Source: Frigoriglobus tundricola
GTDB lineage: Bacteria > Planctomycetota > Planctomycetia > Gemmatales > Gemmataceae
NCBI RefSeq assembly: GCF_013128195.2
Contig: NZ_CP053452.2
Coordinates: 3,410,001-3,474,000, forward strand
DNA length: 64,000 bases
Direction of reading: 5' to 3'
The notes beneath the pieces are model-generated. The model was not told the origin of the DNA, searched no databases, and saw nothing but the letters and a program-made list of their open reading frames with translations. Every line of letters starts with the position of its first letter. Position 1 is the stretch's first letter. The translations under genes and the position numbers were made by a program. Shown here piece by piece: positions 43,760 through 53,132 of the stretch.

Positions 43760-44512
43760 TCACCCCAGTAACGGTCGGAGCGGCACCGGGAACCCCGCCC
43801 ATGCGGACTGGTAGGTTTCTTCCAGCGGGGCGGCGACGTGCGCTTGGGGCGTGAGGAACACCGGCATGTCGGCCAACCGGTCGCCGACCGCGAGCGGCTC
43901 CACGAACGCCGAGAAGGTGTTCCCGCCGACGGCGGCGTAAGCGGCGAGCGTGAGCGGCTTGTCCGCCGGCGGATCGAACCGTTTACCGGTGAGCGCGCGC
44001 CAAACGGCGTCGTGGAGCCCTTTCGGATCGCGGGGCGTCGGCGGGAACGGGTCGATGAGCAGCACATGCACACCCGCGCGGAGCAGTTCGACGCTCTTGT
44101 CGCGCAGGTCGGCGAACTCCGCCTTCGACGCCTTGTTACTCGGTGACACGATCTCGATGACGGCGACCAATCGCCGGTTCCGGACGTGTCGGACCGCGAC
44201 GCGCCTCCGGCCGGCGGGCTTTCGCTTCTTGCCGTGTTCGGTACTGGCGACCCGCGTCACCGGCGGGGCCAGAGTGGCAACGCCGCCGTGCTCGTTCGTG
44301 GGCTCGTCCTCGACCGCGGGTGCGCCATCCGGAGTGGGTAGCGTGAGTGTCAACACGTCGGGAACATACGGCGGGGTCGTGTGTTCCGCCATCGCGAAGT
44401 AGCCGTCTGGCAAGCGCCCCGTGTTCAGCGCCTGGCGGATTGCGGCGATCCACGCGAAGTGGAAATCGTGGTAGTCGTTCGGATCGACCCGTGTCCAGTC
44501 GTGCATCGGCAT
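43760..44512 (-). CDS. DUF4058 family protein (250 aa)
   Basis: GAGGAGG lies eight bases before the ATG. The protein begins MPMHDWTRVDPNDYHDFHF and has a central VAVIEIVSPSNKASKAEFADL block, which looks like the EXK-type core of the PD-(D/E)XK fold, and a DPFPPTP segment. DUF4058 is a cyanobacterial/planctomycete family related to Uma2-type nucleases in fold, but catalysis has not been shown here. It is soluble. It lies in a convergent/divergent block between DUF1501 and the PPC-domain gene without an obvious partner. Confidence 0.85.
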   Translation of the reverse strand: MPMHDWTRVDPNDYHDFHFAWIAAIRQALNTGRLPDGYFAMAEHTTPPYVPDVLTLTLPTPDGAPAVEDEPTNEHGGVATLAPPVTRVASTEHGKKRKPAGRRRVAVRHVRNRRLVAVIEIVSPSNKASKAEFADLRDKSVELLRAGVHVLLIDPFPPTPRDPKGLHDAVWRALTGKRFDPPADKPLTLAAYAAVGGNTFSAFVEPLAVGDRLADMPVFLTPQAHVAAPLEETYQSAWAGFPVPLRPLLG

Positions 44513-44776
44513 CTTCGGTTCCTCCTCGCCGTGATTCTACCACGAGCAACCGGTTCCCCGGCCGTTGGCCGGGGCTGAGGAATCCCGGTCATTCAGACCG
44601 GACGGTAGGGACGACGTGCCGCCAGTCGTGTCGGGCGAGATTCTCGGTGCCTCCTGGAGTGACACCAGCCGGGCCATTCTCGGGTGGCCGACGGTCTCCG
44701 ACAGTCGGTGGTCGCACCCCAGGTGCCGCGATCCGGTTCTCGGGTGGGTTCCGGCGTTCCGTCGCCGTCGGACTCG

Positions 44777-46852
44777 TCATTTCCCTTTCTTGGGCTGTTC
44801 CTTCTTCGGCAGCTCTTTTTTGGGTTCTTCCTTCTTGGGTTCGACCACGTCGATCGTCACGGGCGGCGGGATGAAGGCGTAGTCCTTGCCGCCCACCTTT
44901 GTTGTCACGCGGAACAGGAGCGGCGTGGCGCCGGCAGGAGTGGGCGGTTGCACCGTGAGCCCGATTTCGCCCTTCGTTTGCCCCTTGGGAATCGGTTTGA
45001 TCGCCGGAACGATCGTCGGCGGAAGGTACAGCGGAGCGAGGACGATATCGGCGTCGGCGCCGTCACCGCGGGTCGCGTCCACCACGATCTTGCCGGCCTT
45101 GCCCTTTTCGATCGTCGCCGGCTCGGGAGTGAATTTGATCGTGAACGGCAACTTCTCCACCACCCCGAGCGCGCACTGGTTGAACATCTCGACCGGCGGG
45201 TTCGTCATACCGGCGAGGTTCGCTTTCACCGCGTCGGTCATCGTGCCGTACCGCGTGACGGTGGCGCCGTCAATACTCGCCGTCGCCTTCACCCGGAACG
45301 CGTACCCGCCGGTCTTCGTGCCGTCCTTCACGGCCAGGGGCACGAACGCGATCTGTTGGTTCGGCGGAAGGGCGCTCTTGCCGCTCAGCGCCGAATCGCC
45401 ATCGATCGTCAGTTCCACCGACCCCGCGAAGCCGTTCAGCCGGCTGACGGTCGCGAAGACGCCCGTGCTGCCGCCGGCGGCGGCTTCGCCGCGATCGAAC
45501 GCCAACGCCACGGTGAAGTCGGGGCCGACCGGCACCACGGACAGGTGGTACACCTCGTTCGGCCCCGACAGGAAGTTCTGGTGTTCGCACGCGATCACGT
45601 ACTCGCCGTCGGCGGCCGGGGTGAACTCGAAGCGGTTGGCCGGCGCGGCCGGGTTGTTCGCCGCGACCTGCCCGCCCTTCGCGTCCAGCACGCGAACGAG
45701 AACCTCGGCCGGCGAGTTCACCTCGAACGTCAGCACGGAGATCGCGAGCTTTTGCCCCTTCTTGCCCGTGATGGCGAAGTGATCGACGTCCTTGGCTTTA
45801 TCGAACTTCGCGGACACGCCGCCCGGCACCGGGAGCTTGTTCGCCTTCGCCGGTTCGTCGTTCGGTTCCTGCTCGGTGGCCTGCGGGTAGTCGGTCAGCA
45901 GCACCGGTAGCGGCCACCCGCCGGCGGGCGGCGCGACGTAGAACGCGGCCAGACCCGAATCGCTGGGAGCCGTCACGCTCACCGGATCGATGGCATCCGG
46001 CCCGGCGAAGCCGACGGTCACGGGCTTGCCGCGCTGGGCGGCGAGCGGATACGCGGTCGTCGCGCCGGGGAACTCGCCGATCCGCAACCGGTACGCGAAG
46101 TCCCCGCCGCCGCGGTGCGTGGTGTCGCGCACTTCCACGAGGATTTCGCCCGGCTCCTTGAACGTGTGCGTGAGCCGGCAGTCGCCCTGGAGGCCGGGCG
46201 TGTCGTCCGCGTAGAGGTCGATCAGTTCGCGCTTCGTCTTGGCGTCGTGCAGCACCACGATGGGGTCGAGCGGCGAGCCGATCCGGCGGGCCAGCACCTC
46301 GAAGGTGAGCTTCTGGTTCGCGTTCACTTTCACCTTGAAGAACTCGGACGTTTCGGCCGTGATAATACCGCTCACGGACACTGGTACGGTCACCGCCTGG
46401 GCGGCGTCCTTGGTGCGGTTCGCCGCGGTGGACGCGGCGAGCGGCAGCGCATCGACGACGAACGGCCGGGCGTTCGAGATGCCGTTCTTGGTGGCCACGC
46501 GGACCGTGTACAGGCCGATCGGGCACTTCGGATCGACGGTGACTTTTACCCGCAGTTTACCTGGCTCGGTGCCGTTCTTGTTGTCGGTGGGGATGGTCAC
46601 TTTTGCGGGGCACCCGAGCAGCAGGCCGGTGGGGTCCGTGAGGTTGCCGCCGGTGAACGTGAGTTCGACCTCCTCGCCGACCTTCGCACCGAAGCTGGCC
46701 GGCGTGTTGATCGTCGGCGCCTGTGGCGCGGCGACGATGGCGGGCGCCTTCGGCTGCGCGACCGCTTCGCGGCTGGTACTCGTGAGCAGCACGGCACCGA
46801 GACCGAATCCGAACCCCAAAAACGTGATCGCCCAGGTGGGACGGCGTGACAT
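44777..46852 (-). CDS. Exported PPC-domain protein (about 691 aa)
   Basis: ATG 46852 follows CGAGG and gives the signal segment SRRPTWAITFLGFGFGLGAV. The body is a chain of beta domains. Repeated PPC-like units contain ADDTPGLQGDCRLTHTFKEP and EYVIACEHQNFLSGPNEVYH, and a domain near the end has PLLFRVTTKVGGKDYAFIPP. The C-terminus is a low-complexity Lys/Glu/Pro tail (KKEEPKKELPKKEQPKK). Planctomycete relatives are secreted, possibly cell-surface proteins. No catalytic residues were identified. Confidence 0.8.
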   Translation of the reverse strand: MSRRPTWAITFLGFGFGLGAVLLTSTSREAVAQPKAPAIVAAPQAPTINTPASFGAKVGEEVELTFTGGNLTDPTGLLLGCPAKVTIPTDNKNGTEPGKLRVKVTVDPKCPIGLYTVRVATKNGISNARPFVVDALPLAASTAANRTKDAAQAVTVPVSVSGIITAETSEFFKVKVNANQKLTFEVLARRIGSPLDPIVVLHDAKTKRELIDLYADDTPGLQGDCRLTHTFKEPGEILVEVRDTTHRGGGDFAYRLRIGEFPGATTAYPLAAQRGKPVTVGFAGPDAIDPVSVTAPSDSGLAAFYVAPPAGGWPLPVLLTDYPQATEQEPNDEPAKANKLPVPGGVSAKFDKAKDVDHFAITGKKGQKLAISVLTFEVNSPAEVLVRVLDAKGGQVAANNPAAPANRFEFTPAADGEYVIACEHQNFLSGPNEVYHLSVVPVGPDFTVALAFDRGEAAAGGSTGVFATVSRLNGFAGSVELTIDGDSALSGKSALPPNQQIAFVPLAVKDGTKTGGYAFRVKATASIDGATVTRYGTMTDAVKANLAGMTNPPVEMFNQCALGVVEKLPFTIKFTPEPATIEKGKAGKIVVDATRGDGADADIVLAPLYLPPTIVPAIKPIPKGQTKGEIGLTVQPPTPAGATPLLFRVTTKVGGKDYAFIPPPVTIDVVEPKKEEPKKELPKKEQPKKGK

Positions 46853-47165
46853 GCGCAAACCTCGGGGGAGGAGAGTACAGGCGGGATGTGCCCGATGATA
46901 CCGCCCGCGGGCGGCGGTGGCGAGAGGTTGCCCGCGCGGAACACACGGAAAAGCGGGCGCCCCGTCGCGCCGAACGAACGCGCGTCCTCCGGCGATTTTC
47001 AGCCCCCAGGGCTGGGTTCCTCAGCCCCGGGCAACGCCCGGGGAACGCCGTTCCCGTCGCCCCGCTTCCCGAATCATCGGCCCCGCACTCCGCCTTGCAA
47101 TTCTTGCAACCTCTGCGTATCTCCCCGCGCGTCTTGCCTGCGCTCCGCGCGGAGGGTCTGCACCA

Positions 47166-49508
47166 ATGTCCGCACGCCTCGCCGCCCTTGTTCTTTCCGC
47201 CGTTGCGCTCCCCGCGGCCGGGTGTACGTACAACCCGGCGGCGTTCCCGTTCATCGTGCCCCCCGGTCCGATCCAGCAGACGCACGCCAAGCCCCGCGGT
47301 TTCGGCTACTTCCGCGACTACGACCCCAAAGCGACCCGCATCGAAGTGAAGCCCAACGGGCAGGCCAACGCGCCCCTCGGCTCACAGATCGTCCTCGTCG
47401 CCAGCGTTCTCGACAAGGAAGGCCGGCCGCGCCGCGACCGCCGCGTCGAGTGGATGATCGAGGGGCCGGGGAACATCATCGAGGCCGACGAGTCCGGCCT
47501 CTACGCCGGCCGCGGGTACAAGGTCGATAACAAGTACGCCGTTACCTACACGTCGTACATCCCGAAGAAGATGACCCGCGGCAACGACGACCCGAAGGAC
47601 GATGTCGCCATCGAGCCCGGTCAGACGTTCGTCGTCATCAGCTCCGCGATTCCCGGCGAAACGGTCGTCACGGCCTACGCCCCCGAGGTCTACAACTGGG
47701 ACAACGGCCGCGTCGTCACGAAAGTCGTGTGGGGCGACGGCCGGTTCTCGTTCCCCGCCCCGACCACCGTCCGCATCGGCGGCGAGACGACGCTCACCAC
47801 CACCGTGACCCCGTCCGCCACCGAACCGCAGAGCGCGTTCCGGGTCCGGTACCGCGTCATCGACGGCCCGGCCGCGGTGCTGGTGTCGAAGAGCGCCGCC
47901 GGCACGGGAACGAGCCTCGCCGGCAGCGGCGCCACCGAGACCGAAGCGGCCACGGACGAGAACGGCGCGGCGGCCGTGCGGCTCGTCGAGAGCGACCCGA
48001 AACCGGGTCGCACGCGGATCGCGGTCGAGGTACTGAAGGCGCCCGACACCGGCACCGGACCGGGCACGGTCGTCGGTCGGCGCGACGTGACGGTGGAATG
48101 GGCGAAGGCCGAACTCAAACTGAGAGTCAACGCGCCGCAGGCGGCGAGCCCCAATGGTCCCTTCCCCGTTACAGTGGCGCTGGACAACACGACCGGCGTG
48201 GAGAGCAAGGACGCGCGGGTCCGGGTCACGCTCTCGGACGGCGCGGTACTGGGCAGCAGCGAACCGCCGCCGATCAAGCAGGACGAAAAGGGCGCACTGA
48301 TTTTCGACCTCCCGCCGGTGAGCGGGAAGGGCAAACAGGCGGTGACGCTCCAGGTGCAGCCGAAGAAGCTCGGGAGCGTGACCATTATGGCCGAAGCCGT
48401 GACCGGCGACGGGATGCAGGCGAACACCAGCGCCGTCACCCGTATCGAACAGGGCAAACTGCAACTGCACCTCGAAGCGCCGTCGGTCGGGCTCGCGGGC
48501 GAACGCATCCCGGTGCGGATTGCGGTCACCAACGGCAGCACGACACCGGCCGAGAACGTGACGGTGTGGGCGGCCTTCGACGCCGGGCTCACTTCTGCGT
48601 CCGGCGCCAACCCGGTCGAAATCGCGGGCGGCACCATTGCCCCCGGGCACACACAAACCTTCGATCTCCCGCTCGCGGCCAAGGCGACCGGCCGCTACGG
48701 AGTGCGCGCCTCCGCGACCGGCGACGGCAATTTGAGCGCGAAGGCCGATCCGATCGCGGTGGACGTCCGCCGGGCCGAACTCGCGGTCGCTCTGAACGGG
48801 CCGAAAATCGCGTACATCGGCCAGGGCGCGGACTGGACGCTCACGGTCGCCAACCGCGGCGAAGCCACGCTGTCCAATGTCGCCGCTCGCGTTACGGTTC
48901 CGGCCGAACTGAACGTCACCACTGCGGACGGCGGTTCGATCAGCGCCGGGTTGGTGGAGTGGAAGCTCGGGGACCTGAGAGCGGGCGAGCAGAAATCGTT
49001 CAAATTCTCGGGTGAGACGAGCAAGTTTGCGGCGCAAGCGGTCGTTTCGGCGGCCGTCAGCGGCGACGTGGTGAACAACGGCGCGAACGTCGGTGCGCCG
49101 GTCGAGGGCAAGGCCGAAACCGCACTCGCGGTGATCGGCACTCCCGCGCTCGCGCTCGAACTCGCTACCCCACCGGGGCTCGTGGAAGTCGGCAAGCGCG
49201 TCAGCTACCAGATCCGGGTGAAGAACCAGGGGACGGTGTCGGCACAGAAGATCGATGTCACGGCCTTCGCCCCGCCCGAACTCAAGGCCGTCCGCGGGAG
49301 CGGCGGTACGGCCGACGCCCGTATCGATGGAACCGGCCGCATCACGTTCCCGACGGTCGATGAGCTTCAACCGGGGCAAACGCTCACGCTCACGGTCGAG
49401 GTGGACACGGCGCAGGCTGGCGACGCACGGTTCAAGGTGGAAGTCGCGGCCGCGCACATCAAGAACACACTGAAAGAGGAGCAATCGACACGCATCACGG
49501 GGAAGTAA
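47166..49508 (+). CDS. Surface lipoprotein with DUF11/CARDB-type repeats (780 aa)
   Basis: GGAGGG precedes the ATG, and the signal MSARLAALVLSAVALPAAGC has a lipobox. An N-terminal unknown region (PRGFGYFRDYDPKATRIEV, VVISSAIPGETVVTAYAPE) is followed by bacterial-Ig/DUF11-like units. Examples are AWTVTVTPSAT-type strands, VRIAVTNGSTTPAENVTVWA, WTLTVANRGEATLSNVAARV and VSYQIRVKNQGTVSAQKIDV. Such repeats form rod-like surface proteins. The N-terminal region is not recognised. The gene is intact. It lies opposite the PPC gene across a 300-base divergent region. Confidence 0.85.
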   Translation: MSARLAALVLSAVALPAAGCTYNPAAFPFIVPPGPIQQTHAKPRGFGYFRDYDPKATRIEVKPNGQANAPLGSQIVLVASVLDKEGRPRRDRRVEWMIEGPGNIIEADESGLYAGRGYKVDNKYAVTYTSYIPKKMTRGNDDPKDDVAIEPGQTFVVISSAIPGETVVTAYAPEVYNWDNGRVVTKVVWGDGRFSFPAPTTVRIGGETTLTTTVTPSATEPQSAFRVRYRVIDGPAAVLVSKSAAGTGTSLAGSGATETEAATDENGAAAVRLVESDPKPGRTRIAVEVLKAPDTGTGPGTVVGRRDVTVEWAKAELKLRVNAPQAASPNGPFPVTVALDNTTGVESKDARVRVTLSDGAVLGSSEPPPIKQDEKGALIFDLPPVSGKGKQAVTLQVQPKKLGSVTIMAEAVTGDGMQANTSAVTRIEQGKLQLHLEAPSVGLAGERIPVRIAVTNGSTTPAENVTVWAAFDAGLTSASGANPVEIAGGTIAPGHTQTFDLPLAAKATGRYGVRASATGDGNLSAKADPIAVDVRRAELAVALNGPKIAYIGQGADWTLTVANRGEATLSNVAARVTVPAELNVTTADGGSISAGLVEWKLGDLRAGEQKSFKFSGETSKFAAQAVVSAAVSGDVVNNGANVGAPVEGKAETALAVIGTPALALELATPPGLVEVGKRVSYQIRVKNQGTVSAQKIDVTAFAPPELKAVRGSGGTADARIDGTGRITFPTVDELQPGQTLTLTVEVDTAQAGDARFKVEVAAAHIKNTLKEEQSTRITGK

Positions 49509-49767
49509 CCGATCCCGATGAACGGCTCCGGTGCGTGGAAGTGCCTTCCACACACTCCCCTCACATGTGCGAATGCACCATTTTGCAGGATTGCACAGCG
49601 CCTGTATTGGAATCGATCGATCTACCCCATCGCCTCTGGTCCCGAAACGGGATTTCGCAGCAGGATAAAGATTTTCATATCGCGTAAGTCATTACGTATC
49701 ATCACTTTGGGATCTATCAACACAAAAGCCCGCCGGCTTTGGCACCGTGCGTGCTTTTCACTTCTAT

Positions 49768-49791
49768 CGAGCCGGTATGCGAGTCCCGGCT
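49768..49791 (+). ncRNA. Hairpin 1 with loop TATGCGAGTC
   Basis: GAGCCGG (49768-49774) pairs with CCGGCTC (49785-49791), and the loop is TATGCGAGTC. The second hairpin has the same loop on a different stem, which suggests that the loop, not the stem, is conserved. It may be part of a structured RNA or an mRNA leader. Confidence 0.45.
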
Positions 49792-49819
49792 CAAAAGACG
49801 AATGTCACACCAAACAACG

Positions 49820-49880
49820 GGCCTGGGAATAGCAGGGGGTATGCGAGTCCCCCCTGCCGAATCCCAGGCCCCACTTCTTT
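49820..49880 (+). ncRNA. Hairpin 2 with the same loop and a pyrimidine-rich tail
   Basis: The outer stem is GGCCTGGGA/TCCCAGGCC (49820-49828, 49862-49870) and the inner stem is CAGGGGG/CCCCCTG (49833-49839, 49850-49856), separated by a small internal loop. The apical loop is TATGCGAGTC. The tail CCACTTCTTTTCTT is pyrimidine-rich, so it may double as a terminator for the lipoprotein gene. Confidence 0.5.
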
Positions 49881-49999
49881 TCTTACTCTTCGCACCGAAC
49901 AGCCCAGCCGATTCAATTCAACCAATTCGTCCGTAACCTCTCCTTCCGGCACAGGCGCTGCGGTAACATGGACGCGCCCCCTCAAATTGAGGTTTCACC

Positions 50000-50590
50000 A
50001 TGTTTCGCACACTTGCCGTTCTGGGAACACTCGTCGCGTTCACCGCAACTGCCACGGCTCAACCGGGAACAACTCGTAACTGGCCCTACGTCCCGGGAGC
50101 CCCGCTTCCGGCGGCATCAGTCCCGCAGGGGAGTCAGGGGACTACCGTTTACTTCCCGGTCGCGCTACCAACGGGTTGGGGCATTGGCTGGGGTTATCAG
50201 ACGTACAACCCGTGGACCGGCTTCAGCTACGCGTTCGGCGGCATCGTTCCGACCAACCCGACGCCCCCCGAGACGCCCGCCCCGACGGCCGAGAGTCCGC
50301 GTCGTCCGGAGGCGGCAGTCGTTCTGTCGAACGAGTTCCCCGCCACCCTGGCCCTTCAGTTCCCGGCCGCGGCCGAGGTGTGGTTGGACGGCAAGAAAGT
50401 GTCCGGCGACGCGGCCACCGAGCGTGTTCTCAAGTCGCCCGTGCTGCGCCCGGATCAGACGTATGCGTTCAACGTCAAAGCCCGCTGGACGACTGGCGAC
50501 AAAACCTACGAGGCGACCCGCGTGGTGAAGCTCGGGTCGGGCGACCGCAGCCGACTGCTCATCGTCTCGGGGGATGAAGTGCGGAAATAA
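50000..50590 (+). CDS. Secreted TIGR03000-type protein (196 aa)
   Basis: GAGG precedes the ATG. The signal peptide MFRTLAVLGTLVAFTATATA is followed by an aromatic/Gly-rich region and the conserved domain (about 110-195). That domain has FPATLALQFPAAAEVWLDGK, the short linker, VLKSPVLRPDQTYAFNVKAR and a final RSRLLIVSGDEV. TIGR03000 is a small planctomycete domain of unknown function, often in secreted proteins. It is followed by a tandem paralogue, so a duplicated operon is likely. Confidence 0.85.
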   Translation: MFRTLAVLGTLVAFTATATAQPGTTRNWPYVPGAPLPAASVPQGSQGTTVYFPVALPTGWGIGWGYQTYNPWTGFSYAFGGIVPTNPTPPETPAPTAESPRRPEAAVVLSNEFPATLALQFPAAAEVWLDGKKVSGDAATERVLKSPVLRPDQTYAFNVKARWTTGDKTYEATRVVKLGSGDRSRLLIVSGDEVRK

Positions 50591-50649
50591 GCCCACCGCG
50601 CCGCGGTACAACTCATTGGGGGCCGCGACGGCCCTCGCGGAGAATCACC

Positions 50650-51342
50650 ATGTCACGCTTCTTTGTGCCCGCACTGACCGTGGTGGCATTTGCCACTTTC
50701 GCCCCGACCGCCCTGGCCCAACACGGCGGGCGCGGGGGGCAGATGGGCGGCGGCTCCTCGCAGAGAACGTTGCCGCTTTCGCCCGGCGTCTTTCCCGGCA
50801 GTTCCATCGGACCGGGAACGCAATTCCTGCCCCAACAGACGCCGCGATTCGTGCCCAACAACGGGATCGCGGGAGGCGGGACGACGCAATACCTCCGGCC
50901 GAACGCGGGGTTCGGCGCCGGGAGCTCGCGCTTCGGGCTCGTCAACGGGGTCGGTTTCGGTTTCGGCTACGGGTACGGCGGATATGGATACGGCTACGGG
51001 TACAACGGTTACGGGTACGGAAACGGTGATTACGGCTACAGTTACGGTTACGCTCCGGTCTATTACCACCGCCGCCACTGGTTTGGTGGTTGGTACCAAC
51101 CGAACATCATCCTGGGGAACGAGTTTCCGGCCACGCTAACGGTTCAGCTCCCTTCGGGCGAAGTCCCCAAGGAATATTCGCTGACGTCGCCGGTTCTGAA
51201 GCCGGAAGAGCGGTACACGTTCGCGGTCAACGTCCGCTGGACGAGCGGCGGAAAGACCTATGAGGCCAAACGGGACGTGACGCTCGGCGCCGGCGACCGC
51301 AGCCGGTTGCTCATCGTTTCCGGGACCGAGGTGAAGGAGTGA
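50650..51342 (+). CDS. Secreted Gly/Tyr-rich TIGR03000-type paralogue (230 aa)
   Basis: GGAG precedes the ATG, and a signal peptide (MSRFFVPALTVVAFATFAPT) is followed by a region of Gly-Tyr repeats (about 98-135, many YG and GYG units). The C-terminal domain matches the upstream paralogue (FPATLTVQLPSGEVPKEYSL, RYTFAVNVRWTSGGKTYEAK) but lacks the AAEVWLDGKK segment, a deletion of about 12 residues. Gly-Tyr repeats suggest an extracellular or adhesive surface role. It is about 60 bases behind its paralogue. Confidence 0.8.
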   Translation: MSRFFVPALTVVAFATFAPTALAQHGGRGGQMGGGSSQRTLPLSPGVFPGSSIGPGTQFLPQQTPRFVPNNGIAGGGTTQYLRPNAGFGAGSSRFGLVNGVGFGFGYGYGGYGYGYGYNGYGYGNGDYGYSYGYAPVYYHRRHWFGGWYQPNIILGNEFPATLTVQLPSGEVPKEYSLTSPVLKPEERYTFAVNVRWTSGGKTYEAKRDVTLGAGDRSRLLIVSGTEVKE

Positions 51343-51430
51343 AACCGGTGCGGGAGCGCGAACCGGGTCCGCTCGCACCGCCCCCGCAGAGTCACGCGCT
51401 CGTTTTCACTTCACGGCGTACACTGGAATT

Positions 51431-52966
51431 ATGCCGATACTTCTGGTGTTCGCGCTCGTTGCCGCGTGCCTGCCGATCGACTGGCCCGTGCCGCCGTTTG
51501 CGCCGGAGCGTGAAACCGCCGCGGCGCTCACCGGCGGGAGCGTTGCGCTCGTTCTGGCCCTGGCGTTCGGCCTCCGCACGTGGGTCGTCGTCACGCTCCG
51601 GCGCGACCCCGACCGCCGGATCGAGGTCGCGCAGGCGTACGGCCGGTGCCGGCGCCTGCTGTTTTTCGTGAACATCGGCGCGGTGGCGGCGTGCGTCCTG
51701 AGTTTCGGCTGGGGCTGGCTGGTCAGGTCTCAACTCCAGGTCCAGTGGAACGGCGAGAGCCAGCTCGCCCCGTTCGCCGAGTTCGCCGTTCCGCTCCCGT
51801 ATTTCGTCGTGCTGGTCGGCTGCTGGGTCATTTACTACGACGCCGAACGGGCGCTCTATCACGCCCTGCACGTCGGCCGGCGGGTGTTCTGGCCGCGGCA
51901 CGCGTACCTGCTCCACAACGCGCGACAGTTCCTCCTGATGGTGCTCCTGCCGGTGGGGCTCGTCGTCACGCAGCAGACGCTCACCCGGTTCGCGCCGGAA
52001 ACGACGCGGACCGACCTCTACCGGGCCGCGTCGCTGGCGGTCGTGCCGGCCATGTTGCTGTTCATGCCGCTGCTCTTGAAGCCGCTGCTGGGGCTCCAGA
52101 CGATGCCGCCCGGGGCGACCCGCGCCCACCTGGAGGCGCTGGCCCAGCGCCTCAACTTCCGCTGTACCGATTTCCTCCTGTGGCCCACGCACGGGGCCGC
52201 GGTGAACGCGCTGATCGCGGGCCTGATGCCCCGGGTGCGGTACGTCGTGTTCACCGACCGCATCCTCGAAGACCTGCCGCAGGACGAGTTGGACGCCGTG
52301 CTGGGCCACGAAATCGGCCACGCGAAGCACGGCCACCTCTGGTTCTACGCGGCGTTCCTGGCCCTCAGCCTGTCGGTCCTCGCGGCCCTGGGGCTCCTGG
52401 TCGATCAACAGCTCCGGGCGTCCGACGCCCTCAAGCGGCCCGAGTACGAGGCGTGGCTCAAGGAGAACGAGACGTGGCTGGCGCTGCCGCCGGTGGTGCT
52501 GGTGGCGTGCTACCTGTTCGTGGTGTTCGGGGCGCTGTCGCGGCGGTGCGAGCGGCAAGCGGACGTGTTCGGGTGCAAGTCGGTGTCGTGCGGCAACCCG
52601 ACCTGCACCGGGCACGACGCCGCCACGGTTTTTCCCCCGGGCGGTAACGCCCTGTGCCCGACCGGCATCCGAACCTTTGCCCGGGCCCTGGAACGGGTCG
52701 GCGAGGTGCCCCCGCCGGCGGCGCCGGAACCGTGGACGCTCCGCCGCGTGGTCCGCGAGGCGCGCGTGTGGGCGCGGCACTGGCTCCACGGCCCCGTCCC
52801 GCACCGGGTCGCGTTCCTGCTGAGCCTGATCGAGCGACCGGCGGCCGAACCGCGGTTCCAGCGGCGGGTGTTCACGTTCAAGTGCGGGCTGATGTTAATC
52901 CTGACCCTGGCGCTCGTCGCGTTGGGTGAGACCGTTGGTTGGAGAGACCTGCTCGACGTGATGTGA
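51431..52966 (+). CDS. M48-family membrane metallopeptidase (511 aa)
   Basis: This zinc peptidase of the HtpX/CAAX-prenyl-protease type has several membrane helices in the first 260 residues. The catalytic motif HEIGH lies at 293-297 with a third ligand in RRCERQADVFG, a typical Glu-containing motif. A later cysteine-rich insert, CKSVSCGNPTCTGHD, is unusual. Such enzymes handle membrane protein quality control or prenylated peptides. The N-terminus is a weak start (ATG with only TACACT upstream). It begins about 90 bases after the Gly/Tyr-rich gene. Confidence 0.88.
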   Translation: MPILLVFALVAACLPIDWPVPPFAPERETAAALTGGSVALVLALAFGLRTWVVVTLRRDPDRRIEVAQAYGRCRRLLFFVNIGAVAACVLSFGWGWLVRSQLQVQWNGESQLAPFAEFAVPLPYFVVLVGCWVIYYDAERALYHALHVGRRVFWPRHAYLLHNARQFLLMVLLPVGLVVTQQTLTRFAPETTRTDLYRAASLAVVPAMLLFMPLLLKPLLGLQTMPPGATRAHLEALAQRLNFRCTDFLLWPTHGAAVNALIAGLMPRVRYVVFTDRILEDLPQDELDAVLGHEIGHAKHGHLWFYAAFLALSLSVLAALGLLVDQQLRASDALKRPEYEAWLKENETWLALPPVVLVACYLFVVFGALSRRCERQADVFGCKSVSCGNPTCTGHDAATVFPPGGNALCPTGIRTFARALERVGEVPPPAAPEPWTLRRVVREARVWARHWLHGPVPHRVAFLLSLIERPAAEPRFQRRVFTFKCGLMLILTLALVALGETVGWRDLLDVM

Positions 52967-53132
52967 GCGAGAGGCGGAAGAGCCCAACTGAGGCCACCTC
53001 ACCGGTTCACCACAACGTGCTCCCGTCGGAGGCCATCCCCCCGCCCCGGCCCGCGTGTGACGGGCTTCGGCTTCCCGTGGCCCGTTGCGGCGAGTACCAT
53101 AGGACCCGTTCAATCGACCCGGAGGACGATCG

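Larger units (their letters stand above)
49509..49999. other. 491-base intergenic region with two same-loop hairpins
   Basis: It is AT-richer than its neighbours. Besides the two hairpins at 49768-49791 and 49820-49870, it contains a short AAAGCC...GGCTTT stem near 49726-49741. No gene is supported. Confidence 0.55.
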
